Source: Hysterangium stoloniferum (taxonomy: Eukaryota; Basidiomycota; Agaricomycetes; Hysterangiales; Hysterangiaceae). Taken from it: a stretch of 64,000 nucleotides of DNA. Below are positions 11,046 to 23,405 of the stretch, piece after piece; position 1 is the first letter of the stretch; the number at the start of each line of letters is the position of its first letter. The stretch covers positions 620,001-684,000 of the forward strand of contig WHVD01000014.1 of assembly GCA_015178975.1 (NCBI GenBank), given 5' to 3'. The notes under the pieces were generated by a model. It was not told where the DNA came from and did not search any database. It worked only from the letters and a program-made list of their open reading frames with translations. The position numbers and the translations under genes were made by a program.

Positions 11046-12641
11046 CAGTGGCTTCCAAAACTGTCCCAATGTTTTGGTAATTCTCAATAAATGCTTTATA
11101 ACCTAACAAATAAATTTTTTAAAATAGTGAAAGGATTGTCACATATACCTTAGCATACTAGCTTTGATATACCCAAATATTATATAATATAGATGGATAT
11201 TGGTGTCACAGTGAATATTTAAAAATGACCAATCATTGGGACAGTTTTGCAACCCTCTCTTTTCACACATTTCATTATATCATATTATATTCTAGAGGGC
11301 CAGGAACATTACACGAAAATTCACATGACATCTATTTGATGTTCTAATTAATATGTGACATGCAACATCACATTTTAACTATCATTCTTATTATGAAAGC
11401 TATTTCCCCTCTCAAAAGAGAACAAGCCATCTCCCTCCTACAAAATGGACTCTCCAATAGGAATGTAGCCTCTACAACAGGTCTTAGCAAATCTACTATC
11501 AATAGAATTGCTCAGGAGATAGAGATAGACAAAGAAAACCTGAAAGGAGGATGTCCATCCAAGCTTTCTCCTACTGACAAAAGGAGGATCATATATCAAA
11601 TCACCTCTGGCAAACTAGATAATGCTATCCAGGCCACACACTACATTAATTCCATCAATAAATATCATGTCTCACCCAAAATAGTCAGAAGGACCTTGAC
11701 ACAGCATGGTTTCAAAGCTGTAGTCAATGCAAAAAGACCTTTGCTCAAGGCTCAACATAGAAAGGCCAGGTTAAGCTTTGCCTTCAAGTACCAAAACTGG
11801 ACTGTGGATGATCAGAAAAGGATCTTGTGGTCTGATGAGACCAATATCAATAAGATTGGGTCAGATGGACATCAATATGTGTTGAAGAAAGCTGGAGAAC
11901 CACTTTCTGATAGGACAATCCAACTTACAGTCAAGTATGGAGGTGGAGATATCATGGTGTAGGGCTGTATGGGTTGGAGTGGAGTGGGAATGCTTGCAGA
12001 GATTGAAGGAAGGATGGATTCTGCACAATATGTGGAGATCCTGGCTCAGTATTTGTCCCAGAGCATTGAAGATTTGGATATTCCAGCAGATGAGGCCATT
12101 TTCCAGTGGGATAATAACCTAAACACATATCCAAGATGGCACAAAAATGGTTTTTTTGAAAATCATATTCAGGTGTTAGACTGGACAGCACAGTCTCCTG
12201 ACCTAAATCCCATAGAACATCTTTGATTCCACCTGAAGAAACAGCTCCAGAAATATCCTTCACCATTAAAGGGAGTTTAGGGGTTATAGGAGAGGGTGGA
12301 AGTGGAATGGGCAAAGATTGAGCCTCAGAAATGTCAGAAACTGATTTAAAATATGTCCAGAAGACTTGATGCTGTAATAAAGCCTAAGGGAGGCCATACA
12401 AAGTACTAGAATAACAAGATATCTGATTCAAAAAGGGTGGTTGCAAAACCAATGATTGGTCATTTTTAAATATTCACTGTGACACCAATATCCATCTAAA
12501 TTATGTAATATTTGGGTATATCAAAGCCAGTATGCTAAGGTATATGTGAGAATAATTTCACTATTTTAGAAAATTCATTTGGTGGGTTATAAAGCATTTA
12601 TTGAGAATTACCAAAACATTGGGACAGTTTGGAAGCCACTG
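11046..12641 (+). mobile_element. Tc1/mariner-type DNA transposon, complete ends
   Basis: A 1596-bp element with terminal inverted repeats of roughly 60 bp or more (CAGTGGCTTCCAAAACTGTC at the left, its reverse complement at 12622-12641) and TA on each side (11044-11045, 12642-12643), the Tc1 target duplication. The inverted repeats appear to continue inwards through TGACCAATCATTGG..TTTTGCAACC near 11230 and 12430. It carries one transposase gene, now broken. Confidence 0.88.
11393..12409 (+). pseudogene. Tc1-like DDE transposase, nearly complete
   Basis: The frame starts MKAISPLKREQAISLL (an in-frame ATG 33 nt upstream at 11360 is possible) with a helix-turn-helix region (NVASTTGLSKSTINRIAQEI). 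The catalytic core follows: RILWSDETNINKIG (first Asp), FQWDNN (second Asp) and [10 protein letters not shown] (third acidic residue, Glu), so the DD34E triad is present. It ends with KGGHTKY and TAG at 12407-12409, the usual Tc1-family C-terminus. Breaks: Trp to TAG at 11960-11962, Trp to TGA just after NPIEHL, a frameshift near 12270 and a further stop at about 12341. These are not CpG-type changes, unlike those in the retroelements. Confidence 0.85.
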
Positions 12642-12643
12642 TA

Positions 12644-13575
12644 TATAAACTAAAAGAACAATAGAATACTAGGAAGGGAAGATAATGGGAACAGTGGAAA
12701 TACTAAAATATGCAATAAGGGGGACAATGGATAAACAAACAAAGGGAACTTGGAAGAGTGACATAAGCTTGGATGATGCTTAAAATCTAACAGATATATG
12801 ATATATATAGAGTATAATTCCTACTCAATAGTCTCTATTTTACCCTCCCCAGGTTACACAAATAATATAAATATGAAACATAAATGATAACTCGTCCAGT
12901 GAATATAATAAACATCTTCTACTTCAAAGCATATATATCTTCTCAAGTGCAACAGAGAGCTCCCATTCTCAAATAATAAAGGAAAGGAAAGATAGGGTAT
13001 ATTTAATAATATATATATATATATATATTCATCTGGTACCAAAAAGCTATAAGGTGGAGTTATAGCTTTTAAATAGAATGAATAAATGATATCAATTGTC
13101 CCATGTAATAACCCAGACTGCTGTGTTTCTGACCCCAGGGTAGACCAAAACACTTATCTGAAACCAACAGAAAGACAATCGAGGTTTATTTTGGACATAA
13201 ATGCATGTTAACTACTTTATGGAGGATGGTTGTTACCTGGGAGGCTTCAATAGTGAAATTGTTGGATAAATACTCAGTTATTTAATTTCTGCTTATGTGG
13301 TGAATTCTGTAACCTTATTTTAAAATTATAATTTTTATATAATTATAAAGAACAATATTCATTATGTGACTGAAGTTTCCAAGACCAGTTACAGAAGGAT
13401 ATAGTCAATGAACTCAATGGAAGTTACATATGTGGTCACCTGGATTATTTTGACAATTTGACACTACTTGTATCCACACACTGCTTTCCTGCTGGTCTTG
13501 AAGTGAATAATGAAGTTTTTTTTCTGGATGTGTTAAGATCTATGTTCCAAGGGGGACTGAAAGGGTGAATTGTAC
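12644..13575. other. AT-rich non-coding DNA with a short TA microsatellite
   Basis: Apart from a run of alternating TA at about 13009-13028, nothing recognisable is present. The 99-codon minus frame at 12854-13153 has no domain and is not supported. Confidence 0.45.
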
Positions 13576-13600
13576 TAGTTGGGAGGTCTGACTCTACAAG

Positions 13601-14423
13601 TGTTACGACCAGAATTCCCACTGGACTCTGGGCACTAACATATATGCACCTGCACCCTATACACACCAATTATCAGTTTACCAGAATTCCTGCTGGACTC
13701 TGTACATCAGACCTGTCCATGTTCGACCTTCATTACTTCATGTATCAGTCACTGGAATACCCACTGGACTCCATCCCTGTCTATATCTGACCCTGTCCCA
13801 CACATCAGTCACTGGACCCCACTTGGAAAACCCGTCATCCCTCTAACTGAGCCCCATTCCCATTATAGTTAAATGACCTGTCACAATTCAGACTCCACTC
13901 CCACTCCATTCCCATTATGGTTTTATGACCTGTCATGATTTGGACTCTGCTCCATTCCATCCCATTGTTAACACCAAGTTTGGTGTTTATTTATCTTGTT
14001 TTATGTTGGTTAGTTTAGTTTTCATTATTACTGGATTTGGTATGTTATTCATTCCACAGTCTATATAGTCTGGCAGATATTGTACATACAATCCAGTCAG
14101 AAAATCAGCTTAGATTCCCCCCCAGTAATCTTAGTATATTTTCTGCTCTGAATTCCTCTTTGAAACACACCACTCTTACTCGTCAGAGCCCATGGGCTCC
14201 GACCCATCTATTACTCAACTCCAACTTATCTATCTCGACTCCCCAACCTCTTGATCCATGACCTCTTGACCCACAAACCCCGCCTGGACTCCCCGGGATT
14301 CCTGTCTGCCTGTTTGAAATTGGACAAGACGATCTCGTGAGGGCGCAGCCCATAAGCTGAAGCCAAGTCCTACCGGCTTTCCCATGGGTTTCTCTGGAAA
14401 CCCTCTGTGTACACACCTTAACA
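13601..14423 (+). mobile_element. solo LTR, family C
   Basis: An 823-bp LTR starting TGTTACGACCAG and ending CACCTTAACA with perfect TSD ACAAG (13596-13600, 14424-14428). It has the CTATATAG box followed by AATCCAGTCAGAAAATCAGC (the predicted transcript start of the family) and AAGCTGAAGCCAAGTCC near the 3' end. Most CpG positions of younger copies are TG or CA here, so it is an old insertion. It interrupts a copy of dispersed repeat F. Confidence 0.85.
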
Positions 14424-14428
14424 ACAAG

Positions 14429-14600
14429 GCAAAGTGGAGCTTAGCTTAATGTATGTGTTGCATCTTTGCATGAACTTTTAGGGTGCTCCAGTATTTCAAA
14501 CAGAGTGGATTGTACAATAAAGACTAAAGACAACACTTAGCTCAATCAACTGGAGGGCTGAAATACTAAGTGTTAAGAACTGAAATGTACACTCAAAGTA
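14429..14600 (+). repeat. dispersed repeat F, copy 1 (right part)
   Basis: The stretch containing GTGGAGCTTAGCTTAATGTA, GGGTGCTCCAGTATTTCAAA and CACTTAGCTCAATCAACTGG is shared with 52190-52370 and, inverted, with the DNA flanking element C (25290-25434 and 35238-35290). Its left part lies before 13596. I cannot identify its type; all three copies have been hit by family-C elements. Confidence 0.6.
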
Positions 14601-14646
14601 TTGTTGGGATCAGATATCTAACTAATGTATATATCAGTGCTAAAGG

Positions 14647-17398
14647 TTAGTACAAATATCTAAGACCATTTTTCCTAACCAAAGCCTCCTCAAATGTTAT
14701 ACCCTCCACTAGAGTAATTGAGATTATTATCAGTACCATAATCATTTCATAATTGACAGAAAACTGACATCTGGCGAACTCTTCTATCCGTTCTCGGTTA
14801 GGCCCACACAGAAGGAGTGACTCTTGGGCATCAAGGGCACGGTTTTCACGGATTAATTTCTGCCGTATTACTGATATAATAATCACTTGATGGGGGAATA
14901 ATCACTAAGAAAAAGCTGACTCACCCAATGCAACAGACACGGAAAGTACCGCACAGCAGAGCGAAATTATCATACTCTTGTGATAAGTCGGGCCCCATGT
15001 CCCTTTCCACACGAAGGAGCCGATTCTTTCAATTGTCACATTCAGCGTCGAAAGAAGGATGAATTTGTAAGTCCTACTCACATATGTCCGACATTAGAAC
15101 CTAGGAAAACGTCAGTAGGTCTGTTTGAAAAAGATGCTCTATGGTATACTGACATGTCCCGATGAGACCTATAGCTGCGGCACGTTTCGCGGGCGGTCTC
15201 GAAATGGTCTGAGCTAGGACATTGGAGACAACCTCATATAAGGAAAATACATTACATCTTACATTAGTAAGCCAGACCGGGCCGAGGGGAGCTCCTGAAG
15301 AAATTTAACGATAAATTGTAAGGGAAGAGCTGCCATTTCTCAATGTACAGACCTGCAGAGGCTGAGGCCAATAGGTACAGCATAAAGTATCGTGCTCCGA
15401 TAGCGCTAGTTGATATGCCGATGATAAATCCTAGTATTCCAATAAAGTGCCAGAATGCATAGTGGAAAAATCGCTCTCCAGTTCTGTCTAATATAAGGAA
15501 CAGCACATCGACTCCAATAATAGCTCTTAAGTCATAAGGAAGCCTACCAGCGCTCAGGGCGTTAATCAAAGAAAAAATCAGTGCGAATATCCATGGAGGT
15601 CTAAAAAGCTTGTATTAGAGCCATATTAATACCAATAAACGCAAACATACGCCGTTAGGAGTAAAGTAATTGTGGTGGGGTATCCGAGAGTGGCTGTCAG
15701 TCTTGGAACCATTCCACATAAGAATATAAGTATATTATTTGTGTTATAAGAAAGACTAGCCTCACGTGGGAAAGAAATTGCCGACACCCGAACCAATACT
15801 TGTCGTAAATACCTTCATCATGAATAATAGAACTTTGACGTCCGTTATTGCCATCTTGAAGCCAGTCCATGCACTTTGGGTGGACAGACGAGTCAGGACA
15901 TTCCCCCTTCAAGATGTGGCTGTCATCTATAAACTTACGAGTCTTGCGAGGTGTCCTGGTCTGCTTCTCCCGCCTCTTCTGCTAATCTGACCTGAGCGAG
16001 GTGTAACTCGGAGGCTGACAGCCAACGTGTGTCACGAGCCTGTGAAATGATGATTAACGATGGTCATGGATGGAAAGCATTTTCCTACGTAATCGGGAAG
16101 GATAATCCTAGCAAATTAATGAGAAAAGATACAGCGATGTGTCCGCTGAGACTTACATGGCCATTAAACCAAGGACGATAGTTATGCTTCCCTAGCATAT
16201 GTACATTAGCTTTTAACCTTTAGCGGACGGGATTACGACACCTCTATGAAGAAAAGCCTGATATATCTGATCAGACACGGTTTTCTGAAACACGATCAAG
16301 CTACCTCACCATCGCCATGCTGGGAGCCCCCTTTCGCCTTCCATATGTCCTAGAACACCCGCAGCTACTAACTTGTACCTCTTTAGATTTCTATCATACA
16401 ATTAGATACTGATAAGAGAGTCACTCACACTCCCAAACGCATTGGAAATAAAAGAGCCACACCAGAGTATCGCAATTCGGAAGGCCAATTGCTGAAGATG
16501 TATGATTTAAGAAACAGGACAGAAATCGAATAATCACTCTACCCTTCGAGTATACCAATTACTGAGAAGATAGACTCCCCCCGGTAAGAAGGCGGCTTCT
16601 GCCACACCAAGAAACGCGCGACAAATCATGATTCCAGTAAAATTGTTCGTAACCTATGTGAAAGTTGAGACAACAGACTTTCAAGTTTGGGTAATAAATG
16701 CTCCGTACGCCGATTAGGACAGATGCAATACCCCAAACCACGACACAGGCCCCTGGAAGAACAAGTTCAACATTGTTATATGCTACCAGCGCTCAATCAC
16801 AAATGAGAATACCAATGAAAATAGATGGCCTAATTGACTCAAAATTAACGACAATTTTTCGCCGAGTGAGGGAGTGGCTCACCTGGATGTTCTGTTCAAG
16901 AACTATTGCGGGTATGTTATAATAAATAAACAAGATAATATGACAATATTCCAAGGCCATACCATATTGTACAGGATTGGCACAGGAGCAGCACTGGCGT
17001 ACAAAATTGCCACTACAGCATTGTATTGGACGCCTTTGAGTAGTAGATATATCATGCAAGAACTTGGAGGGAGTGCCAGTACGCGACTAACCAGACAGAC
17101 CCAGATGCTTTTCGAGTCCCTGCAACCTAGCAGCTGCTACAGCATTGCGGTCTATACAAGGAGATGATCATAATGAAAGACTCCTCAATGGTTCAATGGA
17201 GAACATACCCATATTATGCATCATATAAATCAGGGCAAATATGGGCATAAGCCTCAAATCCAGCTTTCTTGTGAGCGCACTTTCTATCTTGATTCGGAGT
17301 GTGGAATCCAGAACGTCATCAGTTTTGACTTCTTGCATGCTTAAAGATCTCCCCCTCCCGTCATTGGTGTCCAACTCAGTCACTGAGGGAGAGGACAT
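14647..17398 (-). CDS. MFS transporter, allantoate permease (Dal5)-like
   Basis: A plasma-membrane major facilitator of the anion:cation symporter family, which imports small organic anions, vitamins or ureides; the substrate cannot be assigned. I can thread 23 exons into one frame of about 514 codons. The cytoplasmic N-terminus ends in RKLDLRLMPIFALIYMM, then DRNAVAAARLQGLEKHLG after helix 1, RAFLGVAEAAFLPGGVYLLS, WRWLFFIEGSITIVLGLMA, the central loop ILPDY..TRWLSASELHLAQVRLAEEA, and WTGFKMAITDVKVLLFM. The second half has DRTGERFFH, RPPAKRAAAIGLIGTCSNVG, the signature FVWKGTWGPTYHKSM, and the C-terminal LEGITFEEALVRKNGLRYLY before TAA. All are conserved in the family, in order. Several exons are tiny (16, 17, 19 and 20 nt). 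No stop or frameshift is needed, so the gene looks functional although transposons crowd both sides. Confidence 0.88.
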
Positions 17399-18588
17399 AG
17401 AAAACGGCTAGTAGTGTGATCTTTATGAGAATTGGATCGGGGAAAAGGTGGGGTTCATCACTCACTATACTAGCCCAGATATAACAGCCACTAGGGTCAA
17501 CCAAAAAGAACACAGAGTTGAACCAGTCTGTTAAATAAGAGCCCCCGAAGCTTGGAACAATAAATATACCATCCGCCCTTGGCTCAGCAAGATGCCCTTT
17601 GCCTCCGGATGAACACCCTCAACATTCTGACAGGCTTCTGTGCTGAAGATTGTATAGATGTCACTGACCAGGCTTTAAGAGAAGGTCCCCGCCGACGTAT
17701 TTTCCTGACGTGCCGACGAAGAGAATGGACGCACTTCTGACACTACATCGATTTATACACGATGAGTTAAAAATGAGTTGAAACAGTGTTAGGAGATGGT
17801 GAAGGGCTTGGGGCTTTCATATTCATTGAAACGTTCCTCTCACCAAAAGAACTGTGCGGCGAATTGAAATTCCAAGTCTCGGTGTAACCAACAACCAGAA
17901 GAGGTTGCGTTGTAATCGAAAGAAGCGCATATTCTTCACCGTGAGTGTGAGAAACAAAATAGTTGTATTATCTCGCTGCTGTTTTTCGCCCGTAATTGCC
18001 CGCTTGCTGTATCAATCTTCAATACACTAGACAGATATATAAAAATACAGTTCGAGCACCATCAGTTTATTGATTCTTGATTGATGAGGATTTCGGACGA
18101 GATCCCCCGTTCTAGAATGCTCTTGGACGTTTATGAAGCGTCTGGAGCAGCGTCGAATGGGGATCTCGTCTGGGAGCCAAAGGGGCGCTTAAAGCAATTT
18201 TCCTGATGACTACCGCCGTGGACCCGATTTCGAGAATGCCTTTGGAAGGGCAGTCGAGAATTTATTAATTCCAAGAATTCCGGAGTAACCCCGGTGAGAA
18301 AATAATCATCTTCCTGAAGCCCACGCCATTAGCCAATTCATGATTTACAGCTGTTCCGAGTACATAGTGCGGAGTTCAAAAATCAATAAAAATTCCACTT
18401 TGGGTCCCAAAAAACAAATTGCCATATAACTCCATAATGGGGCGGAAGTAAGATATTATAATTTCTATTTGCTATATATATATATGTAGGGCAAGTTATT
18501 CCCATACTCAGAATTTCTTATTTCCTGCTATTTAACATTTGGACCTCCATGAAGAATCAGCTCCTCCACCACAATTGCACACTTTATT
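17399..18588. other. upstream region of the MFS gene
   Basis: No coding region is supported. It should hold the MFS promoter. A 12-bp inverted pair GACGAGATCCCC (18096-18107) and GGGGATCTCGTC (18159-18170) surrounds a 51-bp spacer and could be a protein-binding or hairpin site. Confidence 0.4.
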
Positions 18589-18801
18589 GGTTTTGAACTC
18601 AGGGAGAATAATATGATATATGATATATAAAATTATAAACAAGAATAAATGCTTATACAGCACAGAATGTAGGGAACAGCCACAACTACACTAATGCAGC
18701 ATACAGGTATGGCCATTCCCTACATTCCCTGCTGTGTAAGCATCCATTCTTGTTTCGGCTTTTATATATTATATATCATATTATTCTCCCAAGTTTCAAA
18801 C
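18589..18801. mobile_element. hairpin MITE
   Basis: A 213-bp near-palindrome. The left arm (GGTTTTGAACTCAGGGAGAA onward, with ATGATATATGATATAT and GCTTATACAGCACAGAATGT) is mirrored by the right arm ending ATATCATATTATTCTCCC and AAGTTTCAAAC. The loop is the short ACAACTACACTAATGC region. There is no coding capacity and no clear target duplication. Confidence 0.65.
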
Positions 18802-18832
18802 AAAAAAAATGTTAAAAAAAGAAATCTTATAT

Positions 18833-19445
18833 TGTAGTAGATGTCTAGAATATGATTGTATAATCAACTGCCTCTACTATACAGTAGTAGCATCGTTTAT
18901 ATACATTTTCTCGACTACACAGGTGCTGGGGGAGTCGGGGAGATATGCCCAAGAATAAGTGATGGAAAAACCTCTCGGGTCATATTACCCCCCTTGATCG
19001 GTAGAAATAGCAACAGTGCTTTCTTCACCTTCCAACACTCCTCCTCACTGATGCTTTTCTACTGCTACCCTAATATAGACCAAGTAGTCTTCATCATCCT
19101 ATGAATTGTGGACCTTCCAGGGCCTTTGTGAATATGTCAGTCATGGATGGTTTGCTACAGTATATTGAGTGAAATGTGAATGTTGAAGGAAGTTGAGATA
19201 ATGGAATGGATGATAATAATTTTGGGAAAATTGCCACCACACTTTGGAAAGTGAGATTGTGATACATAGGATCCAATGTGCTGTGGGGGTGGTTGTGATT
19301 GGAATTGAAAGTGAATTTGAGTCATGAATGGTAGCTGGCCAGGATCTGCTTCGAACTCTCCAGTCCATTCTTTTTTGAAACTAGTAAGCATGAATGCTGC
19401 CCCCCAAAAAAATGATAACTTTAGTTGTAGGACTTGATACACCAT
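18833..19445 (-). mobile_element. Ty1/copia remnant: RNase H end plus 3' LTR
   Basis: The minus strand encodes YCSKPSMTDIFTKALEGPQF ending at 19094, the characteristic C-terminus of copia RNase H. Downstream is a purine-rich GTGAGGAGGAG tract and then TGTTGGAAGG, a likely LTR start at 19037. The LTR would run about 205 bp to CTACTACA at 18833 and includes TATATAAACG. Upstream coding sequence (to about 19445) is too eroded to align confidently; the rest of the element is missing. Confidence 0.5.
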
Positions 19446-19514
19446 GAAATAGTCGTGATAATAAAAGTCGATTTTTCCCTTTTTATCTGCTTTGTCAGGT
19501 CACAAAAAGGTGTA

Positions 19515-19970
19515 GCAGTTGTCGGCCAGACAAGCTTGCTGGGTTGCATAATGTAGGACTAGATTCTCCTCCTCAACTGGCATAGACTTGTATAAACATT
19601 GACGTACTGTTAGACAATTGTAGAAATAAAATAGATTGTTAATATTTATAGCAGTCGTCGGTCAGACAAGCTTGCAGAGTTGCATAAGGTAGGACTAAAA
19701 TTCTCCTCCTCAACTTGTATAGTCTTGTATAAAAATGACAATCTTTTAAAAGGTAATTGAATGAAATACTGGGCTAATAAGTGTCCCAGAGTCAGATTTG
19801 CCCTAAGTCATTGGCCAAAAAAAAGGTTGCTAAGTCACATAAGGGAGGGCTAAATTCTCCTCAACTTGCATAGTCTTGTATAAGGACCAACGATCTGTTG
19901 AAAGGTAATCAGATCAAATACTGGGCTAATGAGTGTCCCAGAGTCAGATTTGCACTAAAAGAAAGTCTGT
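19515..19970 (+). repeat. three degenerate tandem repeats of about 150 bp
   Basis: Blocks such as GACAAGCTTGC..GTTGCATAA, GGACTA(A)ATTCTCCTCCTCAAC, CTTGTATA and ACTGGGCTAATGAGTGTCCC recur around 19520, 19660 and 19815 in the same order. The units are diverged and the function is unknown. Confidence 0.6.
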
Positions 19971-21555
19971 TGTGCAAGATTGGGAGTTGCCTGCTTTGCC
20001 ATGGTATATTAATAAGGTCTTATTCCAAAAAGTGGTTGTTCCTCCCCAATTATGCATGCACCTATTAAAATGGAGGATCACATGTTGGGGGGATGAAATA
20101 AGGTTTGTAAGTGTACCGTTAAGCTGGCATTGAGTGTTGCTTCCTGATTATGCATATGTTAAATGTGCTATTAATTTTTGCCTCTGAAATTACCATTAGA
20201 GATGGTTTGATCCACTTCCCCTTTGAGGTGTGGTTGCAGTAAACATTGGAAAAGGCGATCCGAAAGAATATAGCTGACAGAGAAATGATGGCGAAAAATG
20301 TGCTCAAAGGTGATAGTAAGATGATGGTGCCAAATGGGACACTAAAGGTTTGCTCAGAGGCAATAATAGAATGATGTTTATGCATCTCAATGTTGTGGAC
20401 AGTATTTGAAATCGATGCTGTCAGAGATTGATAGCAGGGGTGATTGCATCACCGATGAATAGGACAGAGAAGGCAACAATGCCAAGGATGTTGATTATAG
20501 ACACAACAGATGTGGTGGCAATGAGACAATAAAGTGGACGCAATTACATGCCAAGTATGTTGAAAGAAATGTTGACAAAAAGGATGGTGGAGATGATGGC
20601 ACACATGACGAGTGTGGTGGAGGATAGAGACACCATTATGCGATGAACCTAAACACAAAGGGCCACTTCATTCCATGGTGTGGTGTTCTCTTCTCAATGC
20701 TCCTCCTCAATGGTCTGAAGGATGGCAGATATGAAGGCAGCTGTGATAGTGCATCGAACATAAAGATAGGGAGTGCCTCCTTCCTATTGTGTGGTGTCTT
20801 GACTCAATGCTCCTCCTCACCACTTTACTCCTTCTGTTGTGTAGTGTCCCACAGTAAGCTTAGAAGGCCATGTAATTGAATAAATTTGGTTTGTGCAAAT
20901 TATTAGCAACAAGCAGGATTGTGTGAGATGTAGATACCCTCAACATAGTTGAGACATTGGAGCGACACTTGAGAGAGGTATACCATATAGATTTGGCAAT
21001 GTGGCTGCTAAAAAAAAGGCGATGTTTGGAGAGAATAATGTAGTTAGTTGAATAGAACTATAATAGATGTAATAAACATGTTTTCAAATGATAATTGTTG
21101 TGGCATCCAAAAATGGGTGATTGACACCATGTGTAAGAACAATGAGCCCTAAAGAGAACATTGGGGTGAAGAGCATTTCAAAGATGAATATGCAACCTGT
21201 GCAGGAAGTTGATTCAATTAGGGTAGGAGTATGATTGGGTCTTGAGGCTTGAAAACACAATTGGACAGTGTTTCGTCATTCATATTCATGGCATCATCAG
21301 GGCCCATAACCTGTTTAGTTGTAGAATGGTTGTAACGTCTTAATGAAATATCCCAGGTTCATGAATCGAAGGGGGTTGCCGCATTGGCTGTCCAGTTCTC
21401 AAGGTCATTTATGAAATATCATCAATGTAGTTGAGATTTATAGTGACATTTGAGAGATATAGATTGTGCAATACTGCTGCTTAAAAAAAAAGCTAGTAGA
21501 GTAGACCAAAAAAAATGAGGTTGGAGGGAAATGATGTAGTTGCATTGAATAGACT
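19971..21555. other. degraded repetitive DNA, no gene recognised
   Basis: Two weakly similar segments occur at about 20935-21065 and 21410-21555 (ACATAGTTGAGA..GACATTTGAGAGATATA and GCTGCT(T)AAAAAAAA). Another pair lies at 20665-20715 and 20770-20835 (TGTGTGGTGT..CAATGCTCCTCCTCA). No domain-bearing frame was found. Confidence 0.4.
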
Positions 21556-21885
21556 TACAGTGACTCAAAAAACCCTTCGCATGTTTCACCCTTCAGACTT
21601 ATATCCCTGATAACTCAAAGAATAAAAATGCAAAAATATCAAAAGTATTTGTGAATATGCTCTATCACATCTAGAATATGTAAGTATGATGCCATTACAT
21701 AAATTCCAAATATGGAAATATTACAAATATTTATATACAAGAGACTCATGTGAAGGGTTTTTTTGCTGACCACTCTGACCCACAAAACTACTTATATTTA
21801 GTACTTAGTATAGCTACCCTTTGCCTTCAACACAGCTACAACCCTCCTAGGCATACTCTCAATCAAATTCTGACACACCTCTGCA

Positions 21886-22057
21886 TCAATCTTGTTCCAC
21901 TCCTCCTCCACCCTCTCCCACAACACTAGTATCCCTTAGCCTCCTCTTTTCATAGTCCCACAAGTGTTCAATGGGGTTGAGGTCTGGAGACTGTGCTGGC
22001 CATGGGAGAACATTGAAATCATTATCTTGAAACCAAGTCTGGGCCTTCTTGCAGGTA
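21886..22057 (-). pseudogene. Tc1 transposase C-terminal fragment (inverted copy)
   Basis: The minus strand repeats the end of the transposase: [32 protein letters not shown], then a frameshift in a Gly/Glu-rich stretch. It differs from the plus-strand copy by only a few bases and carries the same frameshift, so it was duplicated after the damage or homogenised by gene conversion. Confidence 0.75.
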
Positions 22058-22426
22058 CAGTGACTCAAAAAACCCTTTGCATGTTTTGTACTTCAGACTT
22101 ATATCCCTGATAACTCAAAGAATAAAAATCCAAAAATATCAAGAATATTTGTGAACATGCACTATCATATCTAGATTATGGAGGTATCATGCCATTACAT
22201 AAGCTCCAAATATGGAAATATTACAAATATTTATATACAAGAGACTCATGCGAAGGGTTTTTTTGCTGGCAACTTTGATGACTATAATGCTTACAGTCAT
22301 GTGACCTTGTTGATTGTTTACCTCCAATTGGGTCATATTAACAAAATCATGTGATGTCACATGACCATGTTGTACTGGAGTATAAATATATGGTCTTTAG
22401 CAACCAGCAATGCTCCAATTCCCAAA

Positions 22427-23405
22427 ATGCACACTTTGTCTCTTGCCAGCCAGAATCATATCCTCTCATTGCTTGATGTTGGCCATTCAGCTAGCCACAT
22501 TGCAGCTTTTACTGGTCATAGCATTTTCACAGTCTCTAAGCTTCACTCTAAGCATTGTTCTCATCTCTCTAAGTCCATTGGTGGTCATCCCTCAAAGCTT
22601 TCCCCTACCAACATTCACTATGCACAGCACCTCATCAGCTCTGGGAAGGCTGACACTGCTGTTGATGTGGCCAAAGCTCTTAGGAGTGTCATCAACCAGT
22701 TCATCTGCACCCAAACTGTGTACAATAGTCTTAATATGGTTGGGAATGCCTCAATAACCCTTCTAATGTTTGGTACTTCAGATTTACATCCCTGATAACT
22801 CAGAGAATAAAAATGCAAAAATATCAAAGATATTTGTGAATATGCTCTATCATATCTATATTATGGAAATACAGTGCCATTACATAAGCTCCAAATATGG
22901 AAATACTACAAATATTTATATATAGGAGACTTATTGAAAGGGATTTTTTGTGAGGTTTGGAGAAGGATTTGTGATGTTATGGGCTACATGCTGTGGGAAG
23001 GACCTGGGTATTCTTTCAAGATAGATGAGAGGATGGATGGGGACCTTTATCTTAAGATTATAGAGAAGGACCTTCAAGCCAGCTTCAGCTATTATAGAAA
23101 ATATGTGGGTGATGTCATCTTTCAGCAAGATCATGACCTTGAACATACCTGCAAGAAGGCCCAGACTTGGTTTCAAGATAATGATTTCAATGTTATCCAA
23201 TGGCCAGCACAGTCTCCAGACCTCAACCCCATTGAACACTTGTGGGACTATGAAAAGAGGAGGCTAAGGGATACTAGTGTTGTGGGAGAGGGTGGAGGAG
23301 GAGTGGAACAAGATTGATGCAGAGGTGTGTCAGAATTTGATTGAGAGTATGCCTAGGAGGGTTGTAGCTGTGTTGAAGGCAAAGGGTGGCTATACTAAGT
23401 ACTAA
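22427..23405 (+). pseudogene. Tc1-like transposase, middle replaced by a terminal repeat
   Basis: The N-terminal half runs from MHTLSLASQNHILSLL through HPSKLSP and ALRSVINQFICTQTVYNSL. At about 22755-22949 a copy of the element's own terminal repeat replaces the region with the first catalytic Asp. The C-terminal half then resumes with MGYMLWEGPGYSFKID, VIFQQDHDLEHT (second Asp) and [13 protein letters not shown] (third acidic residue). A one-base frameshift near 23275 leads to LIESMPRRVVAVLKAKGGYT in another frame, ending at TAA 23403-23405. It cannot be active. Confidence 0.8.

Noticed and set aside
12854-13153. 99-codon minus frame
   Set aside because: AT-rich low-complexity translation (Phe/Tyr/Ile-rich) over a TA microsatellite, no domain, no gene context.
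14183-14427. Recurrent minus-strand frames with GRTWLQL(M/I)GCAL in several places
   Set aside because: They fall in the U5 part of family-C LTRs and recur with every LTR copy; they are shadows of a conserved non-coding motif.
16559-17059. MFS gene as a pseudogene because of many stops in the genomic frame
   Set aside because: All stops fall in introns with proper GT..AG borders; the spliced frame is intact.
18096-18170. Hairpin GACGAGATCCCC..GGGGATCTCGTC as a structured RNA gene
   Set aside because: Only 12 paired bases with a 51-nt loop; no tRNA, snRNA or terminator features.
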